DNA of 40,991 nucleotides from Deltaproteobacteria bacterium (GCA_026388415.1 JAPLJV010000059.1:1-40991), one strand, 5' to 3'. Positions 15,573-24,272 are shown, counted from the stretch's first letter. Made by a program: numbers and translations. The notes: generated by a model from the letters alone, not told the origin.

Positions 15573-17213
15573 TTAAAATAACCCGAGGTCTCTCGCCTCT
15601 TTAACGCCGCGCGGCTCGGGCCACCATTTCTTGACCCCCAGATCCTCGGCAATCTTTTCGGCGGCGTTGAAGCCGGGCCCATAGGTAATCATGCCGCCCG
15701 AATGGGTGGATGATCCGCCGATGTAGAGCTTCTTTATCGTCGTATCATGCTGGCTGCAGTATTCGTTGGGCCGGAAATAACCCATCTGCAACGGAAGATA
15801 GGCGCCCTGTTTGAAACAACCCTGCTTCATGTCGGGGAACTTGTTTTCCGTATCTAACGGCGTGCCGATGTAATCCCAGACGATCGAATCCTTGTTCATG
15901 TTCGGCGCGTACTTGGCAAGGGTGGCCTTGCATTGTTCCGCATAGGGCCTTCTCATCTTGTTCCACGCCAAGGCGCCTCCGTCTTTCAGGTTGTAGGGGG
16001 CGCACTCCATAGAAATGAGACCGATATGTTTTACGAAGCTGCCGGGATGGCGATGCATGCGGACCGGGTCATGGATGGACGGAAAGCAGCAGTTGAAGCC
16101 GCCGTTGTGCAGTTCCCCTCGCTTGGAAGCCTCAAAGTGGTTGATCAGGTCCTGCTCGCATTCATAGTCCATAACATAAATCAGGGCATCGGCGAGTTCC
16201 GGATGCTGATCGAATATCTTGAAGTGTGGTCGCTCCGTAAGGGCCAGATGGACGGTGAAAAAGCTCATATCGGAATACTTCCACTGATCCAGCCTGGTTA
16301 TCATTTCCGGTTCAAGATACTCCTTGCCCACATAGTCATAGAAGGTCTGATGAGGGTTAAGGGTGCTGCAAACGAATTTGCTGGCCTTGATTATCGTCCC
16401 GTCATCAAGTTCCACGCCTTTGGCTTCATTGTTTTCGATGATGATTTTTTTGATTACGCAGCCGCTGATTACCCGGCTGCCGTTCTCGGAAATATACTTT
16501 CCCATCAGGTGGGCCACATGATGCGAGCCCATGTGACTCAGGCGGAAATGCCACCCCCGGTTGATCATCAGGGGCACCAGATAACCCAGACCTTCGAGGT
16601 CGTAATCCAGCCCCCACATGGTGGCAAGATAGAGAAAGAGTGTCCGTACCTTGTCGTTTTCAAACCAGGTGTCAACGATCTGGCGGGGCGTGTATCCCGT
16701 CAATTCGTCATCCCACTTCGTCGCCGGATGGAGCTCCAACTTGGCCGCCTGCTCCAAACTCGGCAGCGGATTGACGTAACTTGCCGGAGCAAGGAAAACA
16801 TCCATCGCCTCATCGGAAATGCCGACGAAGTTGAGGAAGGACTCGGCATCCTTCTCAGAAAACTTTCTAATGGACTCGGCTGACTTTACCGGGTCACTGT
16901 ACAGGGCCAAGTAGGTGCCATCCTGAAAGGGCATGACGATCTGGAGATCGGGATATATCCATTTCAGGTCATACCTCGTTTCGAGCTCGAAATCCCTCAA
17001 GGGCGGCGCGTACTCGCACATCATGTGGTAGATGGCGTGACTGTCCACCAGCATGCCCGGCAGCAGCAGGTTTTCCGTGGCCAGCCCCCCTCCGATCTCG
17101 TATCTCCTCTCCAGAACCGCAATTTTCAACCCTGCCTTGGCGAGATATCCCGCCGTAGTGAGTCCATTTGGACCGGCGCCGATGATAATGCCATCAAATT
17201 CCAATTCCCTCAT
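15573..17213 (-). CDS. Phytoene-desaturase-type FAD oxidoreductase 2
   Basis: A 546-residue flavoprotein of COG1233. The N-terminal dinucleotide motif IIIGAGPNGLTTAGYL is intact, followed by LERRYEIGGGLATE. The C-terminal FAD region includes GGSSTHSGGMITYGPGFNAAEKI. ATG 17213 is preceded by GAGGAGG, and this is the first gene of the operon, opposite the LysR gene. It is related to, but clearly different from, the gene at 13387-15069. Such pairs work as heterodimers in anaerobic limonene hydroxylation. Other relatives desaturate carotenoids or saturate retinol. The likely reaction is removal of hydride next to a double bond or ring of the substrate, passing electrons to an unknown acceptor. 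Confidence 0.82.
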   Translation of the reverse strand: MRELEFDGIIIGAGPNGLTTAGYLAKAGLKIAVLERRYEIGGGLATENLLLPGMLVDSHAIYHMMCEYAPPLRDFELETRYDLKWIYPDLQIVMPFQDGTYLALYSDPVKSAESIRKFSEKDAESFLNFVGISDEAMDVFLAPASYVNPLPSLEQAAKLELHPATKWDDELTGYTPRQIVDTWFENDKVRTLFLYLATMWGLDYDLEGLGYLVPLMINRGWHFRLSHMGSHHVAHLMGKYISENGSRVISGCVIKKIIIENNEAKGVELDDGTIIKASKFVCSTLNPHQTFYDYVGKEYLEPEMITRLDQWKYSDMSFFTVHLALTERPHFKIFDQHPELADALIYVMDYECEQDLINHFEASKRGELHNGGFNCCFPSIHDPVRMHRHPGSFVKHIGLISMECAPYNLKDGGALAWNKMRRPYAEQCKATLAKYAPNMNKDSIVWDYIGTPLDTENKFPDMKQGCFKQGAYLPLQMGYFRPNEYCSQHDTTIKKLYIGGSSTHSGGMITYGPGFNAAEKIAEDLGVKKWWPEPRGVKEARDLGLF

Positions 17214-17298
17214 AGTTCCGCCTCCTCACTGTTTCAATAACTATTTTTCTATCACCATTGTACTATAAAAAATAACTGGCCTGTTAAATCTTGGTGCG

Positions 17299-17345
17299 TG
17301 TTTATATTTTAAATCTTGACAGGTCAAGACAATTAATTTTATAGT
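17299..17345. promoter_or_regulatory. Divergent promoter region with a 16-bp operator-like palindrome
   Basis: TCTTGAC-AG-GTCAAGA (17314-17329) is a perfect inverted repeat between the operon and the LysR gene. Rightward, TTGACA (17316-17321) and TATAGT (17340-17345) are 18 bases apart and could drive the regulator. Leftward, TTGACC (complement of 17322-17327) and TAAACA (complement of 17299-17304) are 17 bases apart and could drive the catabolic operon. Both -35 boxes fall inside the palindrome. A protein bound there would control both directions; the LysR product is the obvious candidate. Confidence 0.6.
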
Positions 17346-17382
17346 TTGCTTAATTAAATTGTAACACCTCGGGTTGTTCGGA

Positions 17383-18315
17383 ATGATGAATCTTAATCAG
17401 TTGCGGGCGTTGTACTGCGTTGTCAAGCAAGGCACCTTTGCCAAGGCAGCGGCAGAGCTATGCGTCACCGAGCCGGCCGTTTACATCCAGGTGCGCTCCC
17501 TGGAGCGTGATATGGGCTTCACCCTGCTCGACAGATTCGGCAAGGAATTGCGTCCCACCGAGATCGGCAAGCTTCTCTTTGATTACGCCGAGAAGATATT
17601 CAGCCTCGTCGAGGAAGCGGCGTATGCGGTGAAGGAGCTGCAGGATCTCAAAAAAGGCTGTTTACGCCTGGGCGCCGCCAAGGCCCTGGCCCAGTACCTC
17701 TTGCCGGTCATCGTCTCTTCTTTTCAGGACCGGTACCCGCATATAGCCGTCCACCTTGACGAAAGGAGTTCCCGGGGGCTGGTTGACGGCATCCTGCACC
17801 ATCGGTTTGAGCTGGCAATTGTAGCCAGGGTCCCCTACCCGGAAAGTTTGGCCATCATACCTTTCACAAGAGACGAGCTAGTCCTTGTGGCTTCACCGCG
17901 CAGTAAGTTGCTCAAGAAAGCCAGGGTGACCCTTCAAGATCTGACCACAGAGCCCATCATTCTCACCGACGCCAAATCGGCCACCAAATTTACCATCTGG
18001 CATGAATTTGAGCAGAGAGGTCTAACGCCTGCGTCCATCATTGAAGCCGGGAATACGGAATTCATCAAGTCCCTGGTAAAAAAAGGCAAGGGATATGCCT
18101 TTCTTTCCAGCATCTGTGTCAGGGAGGATATACGGAATGGGACGCTCGTTGCCATACCCCTTGATGAAGGCAGCATTACCATGGGCATAGATATCATCCA
18201 TCTGAAGGGTAAGACACTGTCCCCGGCGGCGGCGACATTTCTCTACTTTCTTCAGGAAAACAAGGGATCACGCAACTTGACAACGCTTGCGGATGATTTG
18301 TTGGAAATGGTTTAA
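17383..18315 (+). CDS. LysR-type transcriptional regulator
   Basis: A 310-residue LTTR. The N-terminal winged helix-turn-helix covers LRALYCVVKQGTFAKAAAELCVTEPAVYIQVRSLE (start of the domain, in two parts). The effector-binding domain begins near residue 90 (GCLRLGAAKALAQYLLP). ATG 17383 or 17386 is preferred over the in-frame TTG at 17374. The gene diverges from the catabolic operon across a 160-base region with a palindromic operator. It probably activates the operon in response to substrate or an intermediate and represses itself. Its Nudix neighbour follows after 20 bases. Confidence 0.88.
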   Translation: MMNLNQLRALYCVVKQGTFAKAAAELCVTEPAVYIQVRSLERDMGFTLLDRFGKELRPTEIGKLLFDYAEKIFSLVEEAAYAVKELQDLKKGCLRLGAAKALAQYLLPVIVSSFQDRYPHIAVHLDERSSRGLVDGILHHRFELAIVARVPYPESLAIIPFTRDELVLVASPRSKLLKKARVTLQDLTTEPIILTDAKSATKFTIWHEFEQRGLTPASIIEAGNTEFIKSLVKKGKGYAFLSSICVREDIRNGTLVAIPLDEGSITMGIDIIHLKGKTLSPAAATFLYFLQENKGSRNLTTLADDLLEMV

Positions 18316-18335
18316 ACGGCCCCGGAAGGAAGAAT

Positions 18336-18890
18336 ATGTTCAGTATGAATCCCAAGCCCTGGACGCTGATATCCACTGAGCGCAGTAAATCCTGTCGCAT
18401 CTTCGACCTGCGCACGGATCGGGCCTGCTCGCCACGCACCGGCCAGGCTCATGATTTTTTTATCATTGAGTCGTCGCCGTGGGTGAATATTCTGCCGCTG
18501 ACGCCCGATAACAACGTCGTCATGGTGCGTCAGTACCGCCATGGCACGCGCGAGGTGACGCTGGAGCTTCCGGGCGGACTCGTGGAAAGCACTGATTCAC
18601 CGGCGAGCGCCGCCTTGCGGGAGCTGCAGGAAGAGACGGGCTACGGGGCGGATGCGGTTATTCCGCTTTCGTCCGTCCATCCCAATCCGGCCCTGCAGAA
18701 TAATCTCTGTTACGCATTTCTGGCCGAGAATGTTTACTCCATTGGTGCTCAAAAGCAGGACGAGCGGGAAGATATTGCCGTCGTACTCGAACCGCTGGCC
18801 GACATCCCGCGCCTGATCAGGGAAGGAGTGATTACGCACGCCCTTGTTGTTGCGGCCTTTTATCGCTACTATATCGAGTATAAAATTTGA
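18336..18890 (+). CDS. Nudix hydrolase, ADP-ribose pyrophosphatase type
   Basis: A 184-residue protein with a Nudix box GGLVESTDSPASAALREL continuing as QEETGYG (about residues 82-106). The first acidic residue of the box is Asp instead of the usual Glu; the REL-QEE core is intact. The upstream MVRQYRHG segment is typical of ADP-sugar hydrolases. It should cleave ADP-ribose or a related nucleotide-sugar diphosphate in the cytoplasm. It starts 20 bases after the LysR stop, with GGAAGGA upstream, so the two are probably co-transcribed. A direct link to the catabolic locus is not evident. Confidence 0.82.
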   Translation: MFSMNPKPWTLISTERSKSCRIFDLRTDRACSPRTGQAHDFFIIESSPWVNILPLTPDNNVVMVRQYRHGTREVTLELPGGLVESTDSPASAALRELQEETGYGADAVIPLSSVHPNPALQNNLCYAFLAENVYSIGAQKQDEREDIAVVLEPLADIPRLIREGVITHALVVAAFYRYYIEYKI

Positions 18891-18923
18891 TTGTCTCGCC
18901 AAAGGTCAAAAATGCCCAAGAAT

Positions 18924-19003
18924 CGTCATTCCGGTGAACACCGGAATCCAGAAATTTCAACGCGTTACAAAAACACTGGACACCGGTTTTCACCGGTGTG
19001 ACG
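18924..19003. repeat. Dispersed hairpin repeat (CGTCATTCCGG type)
   Basis: Two short hairpins, ATTCCGGTG-AA-CACCGGAAT and CACCGGTTTTCACCGGTG, are enclosed by outer arms CGTCA/TGACG and CCAG/CTGG. This is the layout of the common proteobacterial intergenic repeat with CGTCATTCC...GGAATCCAG arms. It lies between the convergent Nudix and MFS genes and may also serve as a terminator for both. Confidence 0.65.
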
Positions 19004-19019
19004 ACTTTTGTCGAGGTCG

Positions 19020-20288
19020 TCAAATTTTGTGCCTTTTTTCCTTAACCAAAGCCATGCTCACCACCGCCACCAAGGCCAGGAGCGCCGAGAGCATGAAGGT
19101 CAACTGGTAATTGCCCGTCCGGTCAAAAATCAACCCGGCCATGAAAGCCCAGAACCCCCCGCCCAGAAAATGCGCTGCATTGATCAGACCGGTAATGGCG
19201 CCCAAATGCGCTGTGCCGAAGAGTTTCCCGATCAGCATCGGCGTGAGGGGCGCCGTGATCAGATGGGTGAAGCCAAAGGCCAGGGCAAAGACGTAAAAAG
19301 ACATGGCGCTCTTGTATCTTAAAATCAGCATATACAGGCAGATCCGCAGGGTAAAGGTGAGGATGATGGGGATCTTGCTCCCGATAAAATCAGCGGCCGG
19401 CCCCGCAATGAGGATGCCGGCCAGACTCATGAGCCCGTACAACCCAAGCATTTTACCCGCCACCAAGGGCGGAATACCGTAGTCGGTAGCCAGGGGAATC
19501 AGGTGGGTGGTGGCAAAATAATCTCCGCTGCCGCAGATCGCCATAACGATCAGGAACAGCCAGAAGGAAGATGTGCCCATGGCCTGCTTTAGGTTCATGT
19601 CCGGAGAAATGATATTCGTGCCCGTGCCAATCTCGTGGGTCAGGTCTTTCTTTTTTGCCTCGGCCTTATCGCGGCCAAACGGCATCAGGCCCAGATGGGC
19701 GGGATCGCCCTTGATGACGAGCCAGGCAAGCGCGGTATTCACCACGAGCATGATAGTTCCGATATAGAGATAGGACGATCGCCAGCCCAGATTCAAGACC
19801 AGAGAGCTGAAGAGCGGAATCAGGACAAACTGCCCGATCGAGTTGCCCGATATGGCGAGGCTGATGGCGAGGCCGCGCCACTTGTCAAACCATTTGCTCG
19901 TCAGGGTCGCAATCATGGGAACCGACGTCCCGGCCATGCCGAGGGCGGCCAGGATTCCATAGGAGAAAAAGAATTGGCCGAGGGAATTAATGAAAGATGT
20001 CAGGGCAAATCCCGCCGCAATAAACAGGGTGGAGACCAGGATGACCCACCGGGGGCCGAAACGGTCATACAGTTTGCCCACGATGAACAGAGCCAGCGCA
20101 AAGACAGCCATGTTGACAAAAAAGACGGCCGAGACGGCCCCGCGACTCCAGCCGAATTCGGCAATGATGGGCTTCATCATCACGCCAAAGGCATACCGGG
20201 CGCCGGAGTTGAAAAAAAGAATCCCGAAGGAAGCGGCGACGATATACCAGCCGTAGAAGATGCGATTATGTTGTCTGTTATCAGTCAA
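19020..20288 (-). CDS. MFS transporter (oxalate/formate antiporter-like family)
   Basis: A 422-residue protein with twelve predicted hydrophobic segments and the GWYIV start and WSRGAVS loop of the OFA/monocarboxylate-type MFS group. The loop between segments 2 and 3 (GKLYDRFGPR) is the MFS signature. A hydrophilic central loop lies near residues 200-225. The first usable start is TTG 20288; no ATG precedes the first segment. It is an inner-membrane carrier for an organic anion. It follows the outer-membrane protein gene and lies beside the catabolic operon, so it probably imports the growth substrate or exports a product. Confidence 0.8.
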   Translation of the reverse strand: MTDNRQHNRIFYGWYIVAASFGILFFNSGARYAFGVMMKPIIAEFGWSRGAVSAVFFVNMAVFALALFIVGKLYDRFGPRWVILVSTLFIAAGFALTSFINSLGQFFFSYGILAALGMAGTSVPMIATLTSKWFDKWRGLAISLAISGNSIGQFVLIPLFSSLVLNLGWRSSYLYIGTIMLVVNTALAWLVIKGDPAHLGLMPFGRDKAEAKKKDLTHEIGTGTNIISPDMNLKQAMGTSSFWLFLIVMAICGSGDYFATTHLIPLATDYGIPPLVAGKMLGLYGLMSLAGILIAGPAADFIGSKIPIILTFTLRICLYMLILRYKSAMSFYVFALAFGFTHLITAPLTPMLIGKLFGTAHLGAITGLINAAHFLGGGFWAFMAGLIFDRTGNYQLTFMLSALLALVAVVSMALVKEKRHKI

Positions 20289-20300
20289 GAGCTTCTTGGT

Positions 20301-20351
20301 GGAATAAAGGAGTTAGAAATTCTCCCCTCCCACGGGCGGGAGGGGAGAACA
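20301..20351. repeat. Degenerate copy of the palindromic element; hairpin between transporter genes
   Basis: CTCCCCTCCC (20321-20330) and GGGAGGGGAG (20337-20346) form a strong hairpin. One arm keeps the GTTAGAAATT flank (20311-20320) seen in the elements at 374 and 7672; the expected TTTACGAAATT flank on the other side is lost. It sits just before the TTG start of the MFS gene on the minus strand. Confidence 0.5.
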
Positions 20352-20362
20352 GGAGAGATTAA

Positions 20363-21289
20363 TTAAAACGCGTACATGAATTTAAGCCAGAGTTTGTTGC
20401 CTTCCACGGTGTTTTTCGCGTTCGAATCCCACTGATACTTGGCGTTGAAAAACATATTCTTGTAGTTATACTGGATTGCCGGTCCATAGGAAATAGACTG
20501 GAGTCTATTACCGTCCGTACCAACCGTGACACCATTGACTTCATCATCGGTAATCTGCCTGTGATAAAAACCGTTCAAGCCGACATTCCAGTTGCCGAAA
20601 TGCTGACCGATCAGATAATCCAAAAGGAATTCATTACCCGATTTGTATTTGGTATCATTGTTTTCCGTATTAAAGAAGTACTGGAACTTGCCCGAAATCT
20701 CGAACCCGCCGTCGCTGATATAGGTAGCATCCAAGATGGGAGCGATGGTCCAGTAGTTGCGGCCGATGCTGGATTCATCGTACTGGTCATACTGCCCCGT
20801 CGGCGCCATGAAGTCAACCGTTCCGACAAGGTGCATGTTCTTGCTGAAATGCCAGCCAAGGATCGGGCCGGAGAACTCAATGTCGCCAAGGCCAGAAGAT
20901 TTTTTATCTACACCGGCTGCATCGATTTTTACCTTCTGATCAACCAATGGCACAATAACATGCCAGGCCAAGTCGGCGCCCAAGAGTTTCATTTTGGAGA
21001 CATAGATGAAACGGAATGCCAAGGCATTCGCATCCAGCTTGAAACCGATGGGGATATCGTTACCATCATTATCTTTGAGCTTATTGGCGGAATAATTCAC
21101 ATAGTAAACAATAGGATACATCCCCGGAGGAGGCAAGGCGCCAGACATGAAATCTTCATTGCCACCAACATAATGGGACCCCCCGCCTTCCGTCGCAAAT
21201 ACCGGCGCACCAGAAAGAACCAATGTTAATACAAATGCCATTAAGATTAACTTGACAAAATTACCGCTCATACTACCATTCTTTTTCAT
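20363..21289 (-). CDS. Outer-membrane protein, phenol MetA-pathway type (PF13557-like)
   Basis: A 308-residue protein. The signal peptide ends near LVLSGAPVFA-TEG. The rest alternates short amphipathic strands with turns and ends in the aromatic residue of KFMYAF, the usual C-terminal signal for outer-membrane barrels. The opening HYVGGNEDFMSGALPPPGMY pattern and GDIEFSGPILGWHF match the family called putative MetA-pathway of phenol degradation. Such barrels admit hydrophobic or aromatic compounds. A good sigma-70 promoter lies upstream. With the MFS gene downstream it forms an uptake pair for the catabolic locus. ATG 21289 has GGGAGGGAG before it. Confidence 0.8.
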   Translation of the reverse strand: MKKNGSMSGNFVKLILMAFVLTLVLSGAPVFATEGGGSHYVGGNEDFMSGALPPPGMYPIVYYVNYSANKLKDNDGNDIPIGFKLDANALAFRFIYVSKMKLLGADLAWHVIVPLVDQKVKIDAAGVDKKSSGLGDIEFSGPILGWHFSKNMHLVGTVDFMAPTGQYDQYDESSIGRNYWTIAPILDATYISDGGFEISGKFQYFFNTENNDTKYKSGNEFLLDYLIGQHFGNWNVGLNGFYHRQITDDEVNGVTVGTDGNRLQSISYGPAIQYNYKNMFFNAKYQWDSNAKNTVEGNKLWLKFMYAF

Positions 21290-21351
21290 ACTCCCTCCCT
21301 TTGTTAAGTTGAAATGCTAACCAATTCTGATAACAACTCTCCTGACTGCGG

Positions 21352-21381
21352 ACTATAGACGAGGACATAATTGTCTGTCAA
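21352..21381 (-). promoter_or_regulatory. Sigma-70-type promoter of the outer-membrane protein gene
   Basis: On the minus strand TTGACA (complement of 21376-21381) and TATAGT (complement of 21352-21357) are 18 bases apart, about 65 bases before the ATG. The hexamers and spacing equal those found before the LysR gene, and CTTGACAG followed by ACAATTA is shared by both sites. Confidence 0.6.
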
Positions 21382-21399
21382 GCAAATTTTATCAATTTA

Positions 21400-22740
21400 T
21401 TATAATTTTCTTAACAATGCTTGAGCGGCATTGTGAATGATATCCCAGGAGCCGCTGAAGGGCGGGGCATAGGCAAGATCAAGGTAGCCAATTTCTTCGA
21501 GGCCCAGACCAGACCACAGGGTGGCAGAAAGGGTGTTGATGCGGCTGACGACACCGGCCTCACCGACCGCCTGGGCGCCGATCAGCCTGGCCGTAGCCCT
21601 GTCGGCAATAAGCTTGAGACCTATCTTTTTCGGATCTGGCAGGGAGTTGGCGATGGCATTTCCCCAGGAGATCACGCTGACAGGATGGAAACCGCTTGCC
21701 CTGGCCTCCTGTTCAGTAAGGCCCGTTGCCGCCGCCGCCAGACTGAAAATCCGGAAAGACTGGGCCCCGACAACACCGGGGAAGAGCATGGGTTTGCCGC
21801 CGATGTTGCTGCCGGCAACGCGGCCTTGCTTGTTGGCGATGTCGCCCAGGGGAATGTTGCCCCACCGCTTGCTGACCCTGTTAAATGACTCGCAGCAGTC
21901 GCCGGCGGCATAGATATTTTCTACGGAGGTTTGTTGGGAGAAATTAACGGCAATAGCGCCGGACTTACCAATGGCCAGACCCATCGCCCGGGCAAGGGTA
22001 GTATCGGGTCTAACGCCGACTGCCAGAAGGATCAGATCGCCCTCCGTGGGGCCATGATTCGTGTTCAAGCGTAACCGGTAGGCAGATCCTTTCTCGATGG
22101 ACCGGATTTCCGTATCCGTAGTGAAGGCGACGTCATGCTTTTTGAGTTCGTCTAAAATAATCAGGCCCAATTCCGGATCCCAGCGGTTGACGGGTAGCTT
22201 GCCCCGGAGGACAATCTCGGTGACAATTCCCTTCGTCACGAAAGCCTCGCAAACTTCCATGCCGATAAAACCGGCCCCGATGATGATCGCCTTCCGGCAG
22301 GGCGTTTCTTTGAGGTAGTCTTTTATCCTCAGGGCATCGCTCAGTCTTTTAAGGAGAAACACCCCTTCCATATCCTCTCCGGGTATGCCCGGCATGATGG
22401 ACGCTGCTCCGGTTCCCAGGGCGAGGAAATCGTAGGGGAGGGAGGCGCCACCGCCAAGACGGATAACCTGAGCAACCGGATCTATCTCTTCGACCCTGGT
22501 ATTGATAAGGACTTCAATTCCTGATTCCCGGAATTTTTCCGGGGTGCGTGCCGTCAGTTTCCGTTCATCCTTGATTACATCACCGATGTAATAGGGCATG
22601 GGTCAGGCGGCGGTTGCTACATGTGGCCCCTGCTCGATCATGGTGATAGAAAGACCGGGGTCGCTTCTTTTTGCCTCGGCAGCTACGGAACCGCCCGCGG
22701 CGCCCGCGCCGACAATGACTAATGTCTTGCTCTTGCTCAT
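21400..22740 (-). CDS. CoA-disulfide reductase-like flavoprotein, probable selenoprotein (in-frame TGA = Sec46)
   Basis: The frame from ATG 22740 (GGGGGAGG upstream) to 21400 is open except for one TGA at 22603-22605, giving 446 residues if read as selenocysteine. Before the TGA: VIVGAGAAGGSVAAE (FAD site) and MIEQGPHVATAA. After it: PMPYYIGD. In CoA-disulfide reductases and NADH oxidases this position reads S-x-x-x-C-x-x-PYY, where Cys is the redox centre, so TGA replaces exactly that codon. An eight-base perfect stem with a GGU loop follows (22574-22592), with its loop 18 bases after the TGA, as expected of a bacterial SECIS. The NAD site IIIGAGFIGMEVCEAF and AAGDCCE near the FAD site are intact. 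It probably reduces disulfides or polysulfide/persulfide with NAD(P)H. Confidence 0.85.
22574..22592 (-). promoter_or_regulatory. Candidate bacterial SECIS hairpin
   Basis: Read on the minus strand: AUUACAUC-GGU-GAUGUAAU, a perfect eight-pair stem with a three-base loop starting with G. Ten bases separate it from the UGA. Bacterial SECIS elements lie inside the coding region just downstream of UGA and have a small G-containing apical loop that SelB binds. Confidence 0.75.
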
Positions 22741-23078
22741 AGATAATCCTCCCCCTTATTTCCCCACTGGGAGCGTAGAAATTCTTCCAGTTCCCGATCA
22801 AAATGCGTAGAAATATGGCCCTCCCTCACGGCGTCCTCTTTTTTTGTCCCGGTGGATATATAGTCGTTTTTAGACGGTTAAGCAACCACTTTATAAAGCC
22901 GATTATTATTTCTTTTGTGAAATTTGACCGACATATCAGGTGATCGGCACTGTTTCATTTCTCGAAAAAATGAGATATAGAAAAACAAGTTTGAGTAATC
23001 CCTAAACGTCTTCTACGTCGCCCGAAGGTATCACAGTAATTAAGGAAAACCTCGACACTTTTCAGAAAGGGGAAAAAG
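22741..23078. other. Divergent intergenic region
   Basis: This 338-base AT-rich stretch separates the selenoprotein gene (leftward) from the polyamine genes (rightward). It should carry both promoters. I see only the two ribosome binding sites and a weak GCCGAT/ATCGGC inverted repeat (22898-22903, 22943-22948), and no gene or known riboswitch. Confidence 0.4.
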
Positions 23079-24263
23079 ATGAAACAGAGGAAAACAGAAT
23101 GCCCCGGCAAATTAAAATATCTTGCCGGTAAAAGGATTCTTCCCGAGCCAATCTCAGGGAAGACGGATATCGTGCAATTGATTGATAACATGGATGCCTA
23201 CAACGGCGGGCGCTTAAGGGCCGCCTGTCAGTTGTTGAGAGACAAATATTCCGCCAATGACGTCACCGTGGGGTTAAGTCTGGCAGGGGCGCTGACCCCG
23301 GCCGGTCTGGGGCCTGCGGCGATTATTCCCCTGATGAACCACGGTTTTGTTGACTGGATGACCGCCACGGGCGCGAATATGTACCACGATCTGCATTTTG
23401 CCTTCAACCTGCCGATGCATCGCGGCACTCATGTTGTCAACGATGTTGATTTGCGGGACAAGGGAGTAACCAGGATTTATGATATTCTGTTTGATTATGA
23501 AGACGTGCTGATGGAAACGGATCGCCGCTTGAGAAAAATCCTGCTGCAGCCGGAGTTTCAGAAAGAAATGGGAACCCGTGAATTTTATTACCACCTGGGA
23601 AAGGTGATGAATGAATACGAAGAGAAAAACAAACTGGGCGAAGTAAGCGTCGTTGCCGCCGCCTATAGAAACGGGATTCCCGTTTTCACCTCCTCTCCCG
23701 GTGATTCCACTATCGGCATGAATGTCGCCGGCCTGGAGCTTTTAGCGGAAACCGCCGGACTGAGAGATAAATTCAGACTGAAAATTAACTCAAGCATGGA
23801 CGTCAATGATTCAACCGCCATCATCTTGAATGCCAAGCGTTATGAACAGGGAAAAACCGGCGTTATCCTGATCGGCGGCGGCAGCCCAAAAAACTTCATG
23901 CTCCAGACGGAACCGCAGATTCAGGAAGTCCTCATGATCCCCGAAGTGGGGCAGGATTATGACATCAATATTACCGATGCCAGACCGGATACGGGCGGAT
24001 TGTCGGGCGCCCCGCCCAGCGAGGCGGCAAGCTGGGGCAAGATAGACCCGACGAAGCTGGAAGAAGCCGTCACCGCCTATCTCGACGTTACGGTAGCCTT
24101 GCCGCTGATGGTCGCCTATGTCACGCATACTACCAAGCCCAAAAAACAAAAAAGGCTTTATCACCGGGGGGAAGAGTTGCATGCAAAGCTGGTTAAATCT
24201 TATCTGGAAAATAACAAAGAAGTGGAATCTTTGAAAAAACTTATGAAAAAGCTCCCGGTATAA
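23079..24263 (+). CDS. Deoxyhypusine synthase-like protein (probable homospermidine-forming)
   Basis: A 394-residue homologue of deoxyhypusine synthase. The NAD-binding and active-site motifs are visible: GLSLAGALTPAGLG near residue 67, ILIGGGSPKNF near 266, and EAASWGKIDP near 313, where Lys matches the catalytic lysine that carries the aminobutyl group. Bacteria lack eIF5A, so bacterial members are thought to transfer the aminobutyl group to a small amine, giving homospermidine or a relative. ATG 23079 has AAAGGGG upstream. The ornithine decarboxylase gene starts ten bases after its stop, so the pair should make putrescine and then a longer polyamine. The product has to be measured. Confidence 0.85.
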   Translation: MKQRKTECPGKLKYLAGKRILPEPISGKTDIVQLIDNMDAYNGGRLRAACQLLRDKYSANDVTVGLSLAGALTPAGLGPAAIIPLMNHGFVDWMTATGANMYHDLHFAFNLPMHRGTHVVNDVDLRDKGVTRIYDILFDYEDVLMETDRRLRKILLQPEFQKEMGTREFYYHLGKVMNEYEEKNKLGEVSVVAAAYRNGIPVFTSSPGDSTIGMNVAGLELLAETAGLRDKFRLKINSSMDVNDSTAIILNAKRYEQGKTGVILIGGGSPKNFMLQTEPQIQEVLMIPEVGQDYDINITDARPDTGGLSGAPPSEAASWGKIDPTKLEEAVTAYLDVTVALPLMVAYVTHTTKPKKQKRLYHRGEELHAKLVKSYLENNKEVESLKKLMKKLPV

Positions 24264-24272
24264 AGGTGGAAA

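Noticed and set aside
20410-20435. tRNA-like T-loop (CGTTCGAATCCCAC)
   Set aside because: It lies inside the outer-membrane protein gene and no cloverleaf can be drawn around it.
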